A DNA stretch of 64,000 bases from Pseudomonas sp. CHM02 (GTDB lineage: Bacteria > Pseudomonadota > Gammaproteobacteria > Pseudomonadales > Pseudomonadaceae), in assembly GCF_000612585.1 (NCBI RefSeq), contig NZ_JFCA01000013.1, positions 62,001 to 126,000 of the forward strand, given 5' to 3'. Below the pieces are notes generated by a model. That model saw nothing but the letters and a program-made list of their open reading frames with translations. It was not told the DNA's origin and searched no databases. Position numbers and translations under genes: made by a program. Below, one piece after another: positions 10,187 through 19,831 of the stretch (position 1 is the stretch's first letter; every line of letters begins with the position of its first letter).

Positions 10187-11104
10187 CTACTTGCGCACTT
10201 TGATGGAAAACAACCCTTGCGGGCGCAGCATCAGGATCAGAATCACCGAGGACAAGGTGAGTACCTTGGCCATCGAGCCACTGAGGAAAAACTCCGACAG
10301 CGATTGGGTCTGGGCAATCACGAAGGCCGAGGCGATGGTGCCGAACAGGCTTTGCGCGCCGCCGAAGACCACCACCAGGAAGGTGTCGACGATGTACTGC
10401 GAGCCCGCCGTCGGCCCGGTGGAACCGATGGTGGTGAACGCCGCACCGGCCACACCGGCCACACCGCAGCCCAGGGCGAAGGTCATGCGGTCGACCTTGC
10501 GCGTATTGATGCCCACCGCACGGCTCATCAGACGGTTCTGCACCGTGGCGCGTACCTGCAGGCCCCAGCGCGAGCGGTAGAGCATCAGGAAGATCGCGGC
10601 AGTGAGCAGCAGGGTCAGGGCCATCATGAACAGGCCGTTGCGCGGAATCTCGATGGCATCGGTGAAGTTCACCGAACCCATCAGCCAGGCCGGCGGTTCG
10701 GCGCTGACTTCGCGGGCGCCGAACACCGAGCGGAAGGTCTGCTGCATCACCAGCGACAAGCCCCAGGTGGCGAGCAAGGTGTCCAGCGGCCGCTTGTACA
10801 ACCGGCTGATCATCGCCCATTCCACCAGCCAGCCGATGGCGCCAGCGACGAGAAATGACAGGGCGATGGCGAAGAAGAAGTAATAGGGTTGGAAGCTCGG
10901 CACAAAGTGCGCCGTGAGGCTGGAACACACGTAGGTGGTGTAGGCGCCGATGGTCAGGAACTCACCGTGGGCCATGTTGATCACGCCCATCTGGCCAAAG
11001 ATGATCGCCAGCCCCAATGCCATCAGCAACAGCACGCAGAACACGGACAAGCCGTTGAACCCCTGCATCGCCGCGATGGCTCCAAATTCCGATAGCCATT
11101 CCAT
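10187..11104 (-). CDS. urtB: Urea ABC transporter permease UrtB
   Basis: 305 residues from the ATG at 11104, which has AGGAG suitably upstream; an in-frame start at 11173 would run into the REP hairpin and is rejected. LivH-type permease with eight or nine helices; LGLAIIFGQMGVINMAHGE near residue 30 is the family hallmark. Many UrtB proteins carry a long periplasmic N-terminal extension, which this short form lacks. It pairs with UrtC. Confidence 0.95.
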   Translation of the reverse strand: MEWLSEFGAIAAMQGFNGLSVFCVLLLMALGLAIIFGQMGVINMAHGEFLTIGAYTTYVCSSLTAHFVPSFQPYYFFFAIALSFLVAGAIGWLVEWAMISRLYKRPLDTLLATWGLSLVMQQTFRSVFGAREVSAEPPAWLMGSVNFTDAIEIPRNGLFMMALTLLLTAAIFLMLYRSRWGLQVRATVQNRLMSRAVGINTRKVDRMTFALGCGVAGVAGAAFTTIGSTGPTAGSQYIVDTFLVVVFGGAQSLFGTIASAFVIAQTQSLSEFFLSGSMAKVLTLSSVILILMLRPQGLFSIKVRK

Positions 11105-11142
11105 GATGATGGTCTCCTGAGAGCCAGGTTGAAAACAGACCT

Positions 11143-11227
11143 GTAGGAGCCGGCTTGCCGGCGATCCAGGCACCTCGGTATTTCAGTTGCACCAAGGGGA
11201 TGCCATCGCCGGCAAGCCGGCTCCTAC
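11143..11227. repeat. Paired REP element between urtA and urtB
   Basis: The arms 11143-11165 and 11205-11227 are perfect 23-base inverted repeats built on GAGCCGGCTTGCCGGCGAT. Lying between the binding-protein and permease genes, the stem-loop could protect the urtA part of the message from 3' decay or reduce read-through, giving more UrtA than membrane components. That effect is inferred. Confidence 0.9.
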
Positions 11228-11237
11228 GGGGGGCAGG

Positions 11238-12446
11238 TTATTGGTAGCCTTTCGGGAACGGGTTCGGCTCGATCAGATCCGACTCGTAGATCACCTTGAA
11301 CTGGCCGTTGGGCTGCACTTCACCGATGCGCGACTTGCTCCACAGGTGATGGTTCTCGTGGATCTTCACATAGCCTTCCGGCGCGGTTTTCAGCTCGATG
11401 CCTGGCGACGCGGCCACGACTTTATCCACATCGAAGCTACCGGCTTTCTCCACCGCGGCTTTCCACAACCATGGCCCGAGGTAGGCCGCCTGGGTCACGT
11501 CGCCGATCACTGCATCCTTGCCATACTTGGCCTTGAAGGCCTCGACGAAGGCTTTGTTGTTGGGGTTGTCCAGGCTCTGGAAGTACTTCATCGAGGCATA
11601 GAAACCGGCCATGTTTTCGCCGCCGATACCGAGCAGTTCGTCCTCGGTCACCGACAGGGTCAGCAAGGTCTGCTTGGACGCATTCACGCCCGCCGCGTTG
11701 AGTTGTTTGTAGAACGCCACGTTGGAACCGCCCACCACCGCCGCAAACACCACGTCAGGCTTTTTCAGCTTGACCTTGTTGATCAGCGAGCCGAACTGGG
11801 TGTTGCCCAGCGGGTAGTAGTCTTCACCGACCACCGTGCCGTGCAGGACGTTTTCGATGTGCTTGCGCGCGATCTTCATCGAGGTGCGCGGCCAGATATA
11901 GTCGGAGCCGACCAGGTAGAAGGTCTTGGCGCCCTTGGTCTTGGCGATCCAGTCGAGGCTGGCGAGGATCTGCTGGGTGGCTTCCTGGCCGGTGTAGATC
12001 ACGTTTTTCGACTGTTCCAGGCCTTCATAGAAGGTCGGGTAGTAGAGCAGGCCGTTTTCTTTCTCGAAGATCGGCAGCACCGCTTTGCGCGAGGCCGAGG
12101 TCCAGCAGCCGAACACGGCGGCGACCTTGTCGTTGACCAGCAACTTCTTGGCTTTTTCGGCAAAGGTCGGCCAGTCGGACGCGCCGTCTTCCTGGATCAC
12201 CTTGATCTGCCGTCCCAGGATCCCGCCCGAGGCGTTGATCTGTTCGATGGCCAGGCGTTCGGCCTGGATCGAGCCCGTTTCGGAAATCGCCATGGTGCCG
12301 GTGGCCGAGTGCAACTGGCCGACGGTGACTTCGGTCGGGGTCACGGCCAGGCCTTCGTTATCGGCCAGCACGCCCTGGCTGAACAGAGCGGCCGCCAGCA
12401 ATGACAGGGCCAACAGCGGTTTGGAGCGGATCAATCGTGGTGCCAT
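11238..12446 (-). CDS. urtA: Urea ABC transporter substrate-binding protein UrtA
   Basis: 402 residues from the ATG at 12446, with AGAGGAG upstream. The N-terminus is a Sec signal peptide (hydrophobic LLALSLLAAALFSQGVLA, cleavage near residue 28). The mature protein has the UrtA hallmarks TVGQLHSATGTMAISE near the start, and VFGCWTSASRKAVLP and YYPTFYEGLEQSKNVIYTG in the middle. It binds urea or short amides in the periplasm and delivers them to UrtBCDE. It is the first gene of the operon and is divergent from the sensor kinase gene. Confidence 0.96.
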   Translation of the reverse strand: MAPRLIRSKPLLALSLLAAALFSQGVLADNEGLAVTPTEVTVGQLHSATGTMAISETGSIQAERLAIEQINASGGILGRQIKVIQEDGASDWPTFAEKAKKLLVNDKVAAVFGCWTSASRKAVLPIFEKENGLLYYPTFYEGLEQSKNVIYTGQEATQQILASLDWIAKTKGAKTFYLVGSDYIWPRTSMKIARKHIENVLHGTVVGEDYYPLGNTQFGSLINKVKLKKPDVVFAAVVGGSNVAFYKQLNAAGVNASKQTLLTLSVTEDELLGIGGENMAGFYASMKYFQSLDNPNNKAFVEAFKAKYGKDAVIGDVTQAAYLGPWLWKAAVEKAGSFDVDKVVAASPGIELKTAPEGYVKIHENHHLWSKSRIGEVQPNGQFKVIYESDLIEPNPFPKGYQ

Positions 12447-12512
12447 GGGGCGACTCCTCTGCAATGAGGGGTCCAGCATGGCGGCAGTGGGCCAGTGCGG
12501 GTATACGCAGCC

Positions 12513-12541
12513 TGACGTAACGGCGTACGTCATTTGACGTA
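12513..12541. promoter_or_regulatory. Triple TGACGTA half-site cluster upstream of urtA
   Basis: TGACGTA (12513-12519), TACGTCA (12526-12532) and TGACGTA (12535-12541) alternate in orientation with 6- and 2-base spacers, forming two overlapping perfect dyads. On the minus strand a possible -10 GTATAC follows downstream of the cluster, so the sites would occupy the activator position of the urtA promoter. The LuxR-type regulator at 16115 is the obvious candidate binder. This is inference from position and symmetry. Confidence 0.5.
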
Positions 12542-12570
12542 TGCCACTGCGCACCCTTTCAGGGCAGATT

Positions 12571-12678
12571 GTGGCGAGCGGGCTTGCCCCGCGCCGGGCT
12601 GCGAAGCGGCCCCAAAAATAGGAGTACTGATTTCAGGGCGGCTTCGCCACCCTGGCGCGGGGCAAGCCCGCTCACCAC
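12571..12678. repeat. Paired REP element (GCGGGCTTGCCCCGCG class)
   Basis: GTGGCGAGCGGGCTTGCCCC at 12571 pairs with its near-complement ending at 12678; smaller complementary arms CGAAGCGGCC / GGCGGCTTCG lie inside. It sits in the divergent region between urtA and the sensor kinase and differs in core sequence from the GAGCCGGCTTGCC class. Confidence 0.85.
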
Positions 12679-12756
12679 AAAAGCCAGCTGCCACATTTTG
12701 AATCGGGGCACGGAACTTGCTCATCCACCTTGCCCACTCCCCGGAGCCATCCTACC

Positions 12757-15700
12757 GTGCACCCTCCTCCCGGCACCCAGCGCATCGTCAAGATCCGCCG
12801 CGACTACAACACCTGGGTCGCCGACGAGACCATGGAAGACTACGCCCTGCGCTACACCCCCAAGTCCTTTCGAAAGTGGTCGGAGCTGCGTATTGCCAAC
12901 ACCGCCCTGGGCGCGGTGTCGTTCCTGGCGCTGGAGGCCATCGGCGGCGTGTTGGCCTTGAGCTACGGGTTCACCAACACGTTCTGGGCGATCCTCGCCA
13001 TCAGTATGGTGATCTTCCTTACCGGCTTGCCCATCAGCTACTACGCGGCGCGCTACGGCGTGGACATGGACCTGCTCACCCGTGGCGCCGGCTTCGGCTA
13101 TATCGGCTCGACCATCACCTCGCTGATCTACGCCAGCTTCACCTTCCTGTTCTTCGCCCTGGAAGCGGCGATCATGGCCCTGGCGCTGGAGCTGTATTTT
13201 CATATCCCGCTGGCCCTGGCCTATGTGATCTGCTCGCTGCTGGTGATCCCGCTGGTGGCCTACGGCGTGACCCTGATCAGCCGCCTGCAACTGTGGACGC
13301 AACCGATCTGGCTGCTGTTGCTGGTGCTGCCCTACGGTTTCGTAGGGTGGAAAAACCCCGATGCCTTCAGCGACTGGACCAGCTTTGTCGGGCGTAGCAG
13401 CGAGGGTGGCGACTTCAACCTGTTGGCGTTCTGTGCCGCCTGCACCGTGGCACTGTCGCTGGTGACGCAGATCGGCGAACAGGTGGACTACCTGCGTTTC
13501 CTCCCGGAAAAAACCGCCGCCAACCGCAAGCGCTGGTGGGCCGCCCTGCTCTGCGCCGGCCCCGGCTGGATCATCCCCGGCGCCTTGAAGATGTTCGCCG
13601 GCGCGTTCCTGGCCTTTCTGGCGCTGCAACATGAAATCCCCATGGAGCGCGCCGCCGAGCCGACCCAGATGTACCTGGTCGCGTTCCGCTACGTGTTCAG
13701 TTCGCCGGAATGGGCACTCGGCGCGATGGTGCTGTTCGTGTTCATCTCGCAGATGAAGATCAACCTGACCAATGCCTACGCGGGCTCGCTGGCCTGGTCC
13801 AACTTCTTTGCCCGCGTGACCCACAGCCACCCCGGCCGCGTGGTGTGGCTGGTGTTCAACGTGGCCATCGCGCTGATGCTGATGGAGCTGGGCGTGTTCG
13901 ACGTGATCGACCAGGTGCTGGGGCTCTACGCCAATATCGCGATTGCCTGGATCGGCACGCTGGTGGCGGACCTGGTGATCAACAAGCCGTTGGGCCTGTC
14001 GCCCAGGCACATCGAGTTCAAGCGCGCGCACCTCTACGACATCAACCCGGTGGGCGTCGGCTCGATGCTGATTGCCTCGCTGCTGTCGATCCTCGCCCAC
14101 TTCGGCCTGTTCGGCAGCCTGGCCCAGGCGGCGCCGCCCTTCGTGGCGCTGGGAACAGCGTTGATCATGGCGCCGCTGCTGGCCTGGCTGACCCAGGGCA
14201 AGTACTACATCGCCCGCACCAGCGACGTGCAGCTGATTCACCCGGTCGCGCCCGCGACCCACGCGGTGTGCGGCCTGTGCAGCAACCCGTTCGAGACCGC
14301 AGACATGGCGTTCTGCCCGGCCTACAGCACGCCGATCTGCTCGCTGTGCTGTTCGCTGGATGCGCGTTGCGGTGATCGGTGCAAACCCCACGCACGCCTG
14401 GTCACCCAGTTCGAAGGCGTGCTGCGCTGGTTGCTGCCCAACACGATGATGCCGCGCCTGCACACGCGCCTGGCCCATTACCTGGGGTTGTTGCTAGCGC
14501 TGGTGTTGATGCTTGCCGGCGCATTGGCCTTGATCTATGTGCAGGCGGCGCAGGGTTTGCCTCATTCGGAGACCTTGTACCAGGCATTCTTCAAGGCGTT
14601 CCTGACCCTCTCGGTACTGGCCGCCGTGCTCGCGTGGTGGGTGGTGCTGACCCGCGAAAGCCGTGGCGTGGCCCAGGAAGAATCCGACCGCCAGACCCTG
14701 CTGCTGATGCAGGAAATCGACGCCCACAGCCTCACCGACCAGGCCCTGCAGCAAGCCAAGGAAGCCTCCGAGGCAGCGAATGCCGCCAAGAGCCGCTACG
14801 TCACCGGGCTGTCCCATGAACTGCGCACGCCGCTGAACAGCATCCTCGGCTTCACCCAGATTCTGCAGCGCGACAGCGCCATGCCCGAGCAGCATCAGGA
14901 TGCGTTGGCGACCATCCTGCGCAGCGGCTCGCACTTGGTGTCGTTGATTGATGGCTTGCTGGATGTGGCCAAGATCGAGGCCGGCAAGTTGCGCCTGGAA
15001 CAGACGGAAATCCCCTTCCCCGAACTGCTCCATGACCTGGAACAGATGTTCACCCCCCAGGCCCAGGACAAGGGCCTGCGCTTTCGCCTGGACTGCGTGG
15101 GCAAGATCCCGGCGGTGGTGCGCGGCGATGAAAAGCGCGTGCGTCAGATCCTGATCAACCTGCTGGGCAACGCGGTGAACTTCACCGACAGCGGCGAGGT
15201 GCGCCTGCGGGTCAGTTATATGCGCGAGACCGCCAACTTCGAGATTATCGACACCGGTATCGGCATCGATCCGGGGCAGTTGGAGCGGATTTTCCAGCCG
15301 TTCGAACGCGGCGACCTGATGCGCCAGGACAACGGTGTGGGCCTGGGCCTGACCATCACGCGCATGCTCACCTCATTGATGGGCGGCGAGTTGCGAGTGA
15401 CCAGTGAGTTGGACAAGGGCACCTGCTTCCAGGTGCGGCTGTTCCTGTCCCAGGTGCGCGCACCGCAAGCCGTGGTGCATGTGGAGCACGACATCATCGG
15501 CTATCAAGGCAAACGGCGGCGCATCCTGGTGGTGGATGACCACGTGGACCATCGCAAGGTGCTCAGCGGCATGCTTACGCCTTTGGGTTTCGAGGTGATC
15601 CAGGCCAGCAATGGCCAGGACGCGATCCGCCAGGTGGCGTTGCTGGCGCCCGACCTGATCCTGATGGACCTGTCGATGCCGACCCTGGATGGCTATGAAA

Positions 15701-16140
15701 CCAGCCGCCTGATCCGCCGTAATGCGCTGTCCACGGCGCCCATCATCGTGATCTCGGCCAACGCCTTTACCGACGACCGCGAGCGCAGCATTGCCGCCGC
15801 CTGCAACGACTACCTGGCCAAGCCCGTGCGCACGCCGGAACTGCTTGGGCGCTTGCAACAGCACCTGGGCCTGCACTGGCTGCGGCGCACCCAGAGCCGG
15901 GTGCCACCACCGCCACCCAGCGTCTTGCCCAGCCCGGAAGACCTGGCGGCCCTCGCCGAACTCAGCGCCATCGGCTACGTGCGCGGCCTGCACGAAAAAC
16001 TCGACAGCATCCTTGCGCAGAGCCCCGACACCGAGCCTTTCGTCAGCAAGGTGCGCGGGCTGCTCAAGGGTTTCCGCCTGGATGAACTCAACCGAACTCT
16101 CAAGGAGGCCGAAGATGAATGCACTCACCCGCAGCACTGA
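12757..16140 (+). CDS. NCS1-type permease fused to hybrid sensor histidine kinase
   Basis: 1127 residues from the GTG at 12757 (GGAG upstream); a TTG at 12730 is an alternative. Residues about 1-470 resemble an NCS1 nucleobase/allantoin-type permease with about twelve helices. A cysteine-rich segment follows (residues 505-546, CGLC, CSLCC, CGDRC), possibly metal binding, then two more helices. Next come a HisKA domain with SHELRTPLNSILGF (phospho-acceptor His687), a HATPase domain (NLLGNAVNF, DTGIGI, GVGLGLTI), a receiver domain (Asp971 in LILMDLSMP) and a short tail. The plan parallels CbrA, a transporter-kinase fusion. It overlaps its response regulator gene and is divergent from urtABCDE. 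The sensed solute, perhaps urea, a purine or an ureide, is inferred from context only. Confidence 0.9.
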   Translation: MHPPPGTQRIVKIRRDYNTWVADETMEDYALRYTPKSFRKWSELRIANTALGAVSFLALEAIGGVLALSYGFTNTFWAILAISMVIFLTGLPISYYAARYGVDMDLLTRGAGFGYIGSTITSLIYASFTFLFFALEAAIMALALELYFHIPLALAYVICSLLVIPLVAYGVTLISRLQLWTQPIWLLLLVLPYGFVGWKNPDAFSDWTSFVGRSSEGGDFNLLAFCAACTVALSLVTQIGEQVDYLRFLPEKTAANRKRWWAALLCAGPGWIIPGALKMFAGAFLAFLALQHEIPMERAAEPTQMYLVAFRYVFSSPEWALGAMVLFVFISQMKINLTNAYAGSLAWSNFFARVTHSHPGRVVWLVFNVAIALMLMELGVFDVIDQVLGLYANIAIAWIGTLVADLVINKPLGLSPRHIEFKRAHLYDINPVGVGSMLIASLLSILAHFGLFGSLAQAAPPFVALGTALIMAPLLAWLTQGKYYIARTSDVQLIHPVAPATHAVCGLCSNPFETADMAFCPAYSTPICSLCCSLDARCGDRCKPHARLVTQFEGVLRWLLPNTMMPRLHTRLAHYLGLLLALVLMLAGALALIYVQAAQGLPHSETLYQAFFKAFLTLSVLAAVLAWWVVLTRESRGVAQEESDRQTLLLMQEIDAHSLTDQALQQAKEASEAANAAKSRYVTGLSHELRTPLNSILGFTQILQRDSAMPEQHQDALATILRSGSHLVSLIDGLLDVAKIEAGKLRLEQTEIPFPELLHDLEQMFTPQAQDKGLRFRLDCVGKIPAVVRGDEKRVRQILINLLGNAVNFTDSGEVRLRVSYMRETANFEIIDTGIGIDPGQLERIFQPFERGDLMRQDNGVGLGLTITRMLTSLMGGELRVTSELDKGTCFQVRLFLSQVRAPQAVVHVEHDIIGYQGKRRRILVVDDHVDHRKVLSGMLTPLGFEVIQASNGQDAIRQVALLAPDLILMDLSMPTLDGYETSRLIRRNALSTAPIIVISANAFTDDRERSIAAACNDYLAKPVRTPELLGRLQQHLGLHWLRRTQSRVPPPPPSVLPSPEDLAALAELSAIGYVRGLHEKLDSILAQSPDTEPFVSKVRGLLKGFRLDELNRTLKEAEDECTHPQH

Positions 16141-16780
16141 ACCCGGCGTCGTGCTGATCGTGGACGATACCCCGGATAACCTGGCGATGCTCTCCGACGC
16201 GCTCGACGAGGCCGGCTACATGGTGCTGGTGGCCCTCGACGGCCTCAGCGCATTGAACCGCGTGCAACGCCGGCGCCCTGACCTGATCCTGCTGGACGCG
16301 ATGATGCCCGGCCTGGACGGCTTCGAAACCTGCCGCCGGCTCAAGGCGCAACCCGCCAGTGCGGATATCCCGGTGGTGTTCATGACCGGGCTGACTGACA
16401 CCAAGCACGTGGTGCAGGGCTTTGAAGTGGGTGGCAGTGACTACGTGACCAAGCCGATCCAGACCGACGAGGTGCTGGCGCGGGTGGCGGCGCATTTGCG
16501 TACATCGCGGATTTTGCTCTCGGCGCGGGAGGCGCAGCAGCCGAGTGTGTTGACGCTGGAAGATGCGCCGGCGCAGCGGCTGCTGTCGGCCCGGTTCCAG
16601 TTGACCGAGCGCGAGGTGGAGGTGTTGCGCTGGGTGGCGTGCGGGAAGACCAATCGGGATATCGGCGATATTCTGGGGTTGAGCCCGAGGACGGTGAACA
16701 AGCATCTGGAGCATGTGTATGTGAAGCTCGGCGTGGAAACCCGCACGGCGGCCACCTCTGTCGCGTTGGCTGCAATCTAA
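16115..16780 (+). CDS. LuxR/NarL-type response regulator, partner of the permease-kinase
   Basis: 221 residues. The ATG at 16115 has AAGGAGG seven bases before it and lies 26 bases inside the kinase gene, so the two are translationally coupled. The receiver domain (residues 11-130) has the acidic pair D17-D18, phospho-acceptor Asp61 in LILLDAMMPG and the switch region VFMTG. Residues about 153-215 form a LuxR HTH (LTEREVEVLRWVACGKTNRDIGDILGLS in two stretches, then RTVNKHLEHVYVKL). It should bind DNA as a dimer. The alternating half-sites upstream of urtA are a candidate target. Confidence 0.95.
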   Translation: MNALTRSTEPGVVLIVDDTPDNLAMLSDALDEAGYMVLVALDGLSALNRVQRRRPDLILLDAMMPGLDGFETCRRLKAQPASADIPVVFMTGLTDTKHVVQGFEVGGSDYVTKPIQTDEVLARVAAHLRTSRILLSAREAQQPSVLTLEDAPAQRLLSARFQLTEREVEVLRWVACGKTNRDIGDILGLSPRTVNKHLEHVYVKLGVETRTAATSVALAAI

Positions 16781-16782
16781 AA

Positions 16783-16873
16783 ATGTGGGAGCTGGCTTGC
16801 CTGCGATAGCGGTGGGTCAGTTTGCATCTAAGTGGCTGACATTCCGCCATCGCAGGCAAGCCAGCTCCCACAT
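16783..16873. repeat. Paired REP element
   Basis: ATGTGGGAGCTGGCTTGCC at 16783 and its complement ending at 16873 form a long perfect stem around a loop of about 40 bases. It separates the convergent response regulator and IclR genes and probably serves as a bidirectional terminator or mRNA 3' end. Confidence 0.9.
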
Positions 16874-16883
16874 CGGATTCGCA

Positions 16884-17714
16884 TTACCCACCAAAGGTGT
16901 GTGAGGGCCGCCTCAACGTTGGATCGAACGGATTGATGCGCGGCCCGATCGCCGCCGCTTCGCGCTTGAGCAACTCCACCACCATCGGCAACCGGCTCGG
17001 CCCCAGGCGGTCGCTGATGGTTGCCACGCTCAACGCCGCCACCGCATGCCCATCGCGATTGAGGATCGGCACTGCCAACCCGGCCATGCCTTCCAGCACG
17101 CCGGTGTTGCGCGCCGCATACCCCAGGTTGCGCACGTTCTCCACTTCCGAACGCAGCAGCACTTCGTCATACAGATGGAAGTCCTTGAGCCGTGGCAGGT
17201 TGTAGCGGATTACGGTTTCGCGCTCTTCCTCCGGCAAAAACGCCAGGATCGCCAGGCTGCCCTGCCCCACGCCCAATGCCACGCGCCCGCCGATATCGCC
17301 GGTGAAGGTGCGGATCGGGTACGGGCCTTCGCTGCGGTCCAGGCAGATCGCATCGAAGCCGCTGCGCGCCAGCAGGAACAGCGAATCACCCAATGAAGCA
17401 CTCAGGCGCAGCATGCTCGGGCGCACCAGGTCGCGCAGGTTGCCGGTCTTGCCCGCATTGGCCGCCAGGGCGAAGAACTCCAGGCTCAGGCGATAGCGCT
17501 TGCTGCGTGCGTCCTGCTCGACCATGCCTTCGTCCATCAGGCTGCGCAGCAGGCGGTGGGTAGTGGGCTGCGAGAGGCCGACCTGTTGCGCAAGTTGGGT
17601 GACGCGTTCGCCGCCCTCCGGCACTTCACCCAGGGTGCGCAGCAGCGCGAACAGACGAGACACGCCGCCCGCCCCAACCTCTTTGCCATTTTCATTTCGA
17701 TCAGTGGAATCCAT
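16884..17714 (-). CDS. IclR-family transcriptional regulator
   Basis: 276 residues from the ATG at 17714, preceded by AAAGAGA. A longer open frame upstream is AT-rich intergenic sequence and is rejected. Residues about 18-80 hold the IclR winged HTH (VTQLAQQVGLSQPTTHRLL), and the C-terminal 190 residues the effector domain with LGVGQGSLAILAFL and VAALSVATI. It is divergent from the ABC importer/dehydrogenase operon at 17957 and should control it in response to the transported substrate. The effector is unknown. Confidence 0.92.
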   Translation of the reverse strand: MDSTDRNENGKEVGAGGVSRLFALLRTLGEVPEGGERVTQLAQQVGLSQPTTHRLLRSLMDEGMVEQDARSKRYRLSLEFFALAANAGKTGNLRDLVRPSMLRLSASLGDSLFLLARSGFDAICLDRSEGPYPIRTFTGDIGGRVALGVGQGSLAILAFLPEEERETVIRYNLPRLKDFHLYDEVLLRSEVENVRNLGYAARNTGVLEGMAGLAVPILNRDGHAVAALSVATISDRLGPSRLPMVVELLKREAAAIGPRINPFDPTLRRPSHTFGG

Positions 17715-17904
17715 AACTACCAATCTCTTTGTAAATTCCGGTGAGTGAATAAATATGAAAATAATAGTCCATTCAGTGAAATTCCATCTTCCGCCCATCC
17801 TAGTCTTCGTCCTAATCTGCGTCCACAGGGGCGAAATGAACAACTAACGGCAGCCGACTCAAGATCGAGCGCCAACGCACCGGCAACACCTCATTCGCAT
17901 CTGC

Positions 17905-17932
17905 CCAAAACAAAAAAGCGCGTTTCGACGCG
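17905..17932 (-). terminator. Hairpin with T-tract on the minus strand
   Basis: CGCGT-TTCG-ACGCG at 17919-17932 is a stem with a UUCG-type loop; read on the minus strand it is followed by CTTTTTTGTTTT. It would stop transcripts heading toward the IclR gene. It also lies in the 5' leader of the ABC operon, 24 bases before the ATG. The rest of 17715-17956 is an AT-rich divergent promoter region with no gene visible. Confidence 0.45.
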
Positions 17933-17956
17933 ACTCAAAAAAGGTGGAACGCAGAC

Positions 17957-18981
<1,025 letters not shown>

Positions 18982-18985
<4 letters not shown>

Positions 18986-19827
18986 GTCGCGGTTACTTGC
19001 TCTCGCTGCCGGCGCTGGTGCTGTTTGCCGGGCTGCTGATCCTGCCGTTGGGGCTGACGCTGGTGCTGTCGTTCAACGTGTTCGACTACCAGGTGGGCGT
19101 AAAGGCCGATGAATGGACCTTGGCGCACTACCTGTCGTTGTTCAGCGATTCGTACTTCTACGAGATCTTCTGGCGCACCTTCTGGATCAGCGCGCTGGTG
19201 ACCCTGCTGTGCGTAGTGATCGGAGTGCCCGAGGCCTACATCCTCAGCCGCATGGGCACGCCATGGCGCTCGATCTTCCTGATCCTGATCCTGACGCCGC
19301 TGCTGATTTCGGTGGTGGTGCGCGCCTTCGGCTGGAGCCTGTTGCTTGGCGCGGACGGGCTGGTCAACCAGGTCATCCAATACCTCGGCGGCCGCCCGGT
19401 GAAGCTGCTGTACACGCCATTCGCGGTGATCATCGCCCTGGTGCATGTGATGCTGCCGTTCATGATCATCCCGGTGTGGACCTCCCTGCAGAAGCTCGAC
19501 CCGTCGGCTGAACAGGCCGCATTGTCGCTGGGCGCCAGCCAGGCCACGGTGATGCGCAAGGTCGTGTTGCCGCAGGTCATGCCCGGCGTGCTGTCCGGCA
19601 CCCTGATCGTGTTCGGCCTGGCCGCCAGTTCCTTTGCGATCCCCGGCCTGCTCGGCGGACGCCGTCTGAAAATGGTCGCCACGGTGGTGTACGACCAGTA
19701 CCTCTCGGAACTCAACTGGCCCATGGGCGCGACCATCGCGGTGGTGCTGCTGTTGGTCAATCTGCTGATCATGCTGAGCTGGAACCGCATGGTCGAAGGC
19801 CGCTACAAAAAGTCCCTGGGGGTTTAA
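18982..19827 (+). CDS. ABC transporter permease, PotB type
   Basis: 281 residues with six predicted helices and the EAA-loop region SAEQAALSLGASQATVMRKV at residues about 172-191, which contacts the ATPase. The N-terminus has one long hydrophobic helix (LSLPALVLFAGLLILPLGL). It forms the membrane channel with the next gene. It starts within the ATPase stop (ATGA overlap) and ends four bases before the second permease. Confidence 0.92.
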
Positions 19828-19831
19828 GCGC

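Noticed and set aside
11105..11173. Upstream start that would lengthen UrtB by 23 residues
   Set aside because: It lies within the REP stem and has no ribosome-binding site; the ATG at 11104 has AGGAG.
12721..14478. 585-codon minus-strand frame opposite the permease-kinase gene
   Set aside because: Shadow frame: repetitive Gln/His/Arg/Gly composition and no motif, while the plus strand has strong transporter and kinase motifs.
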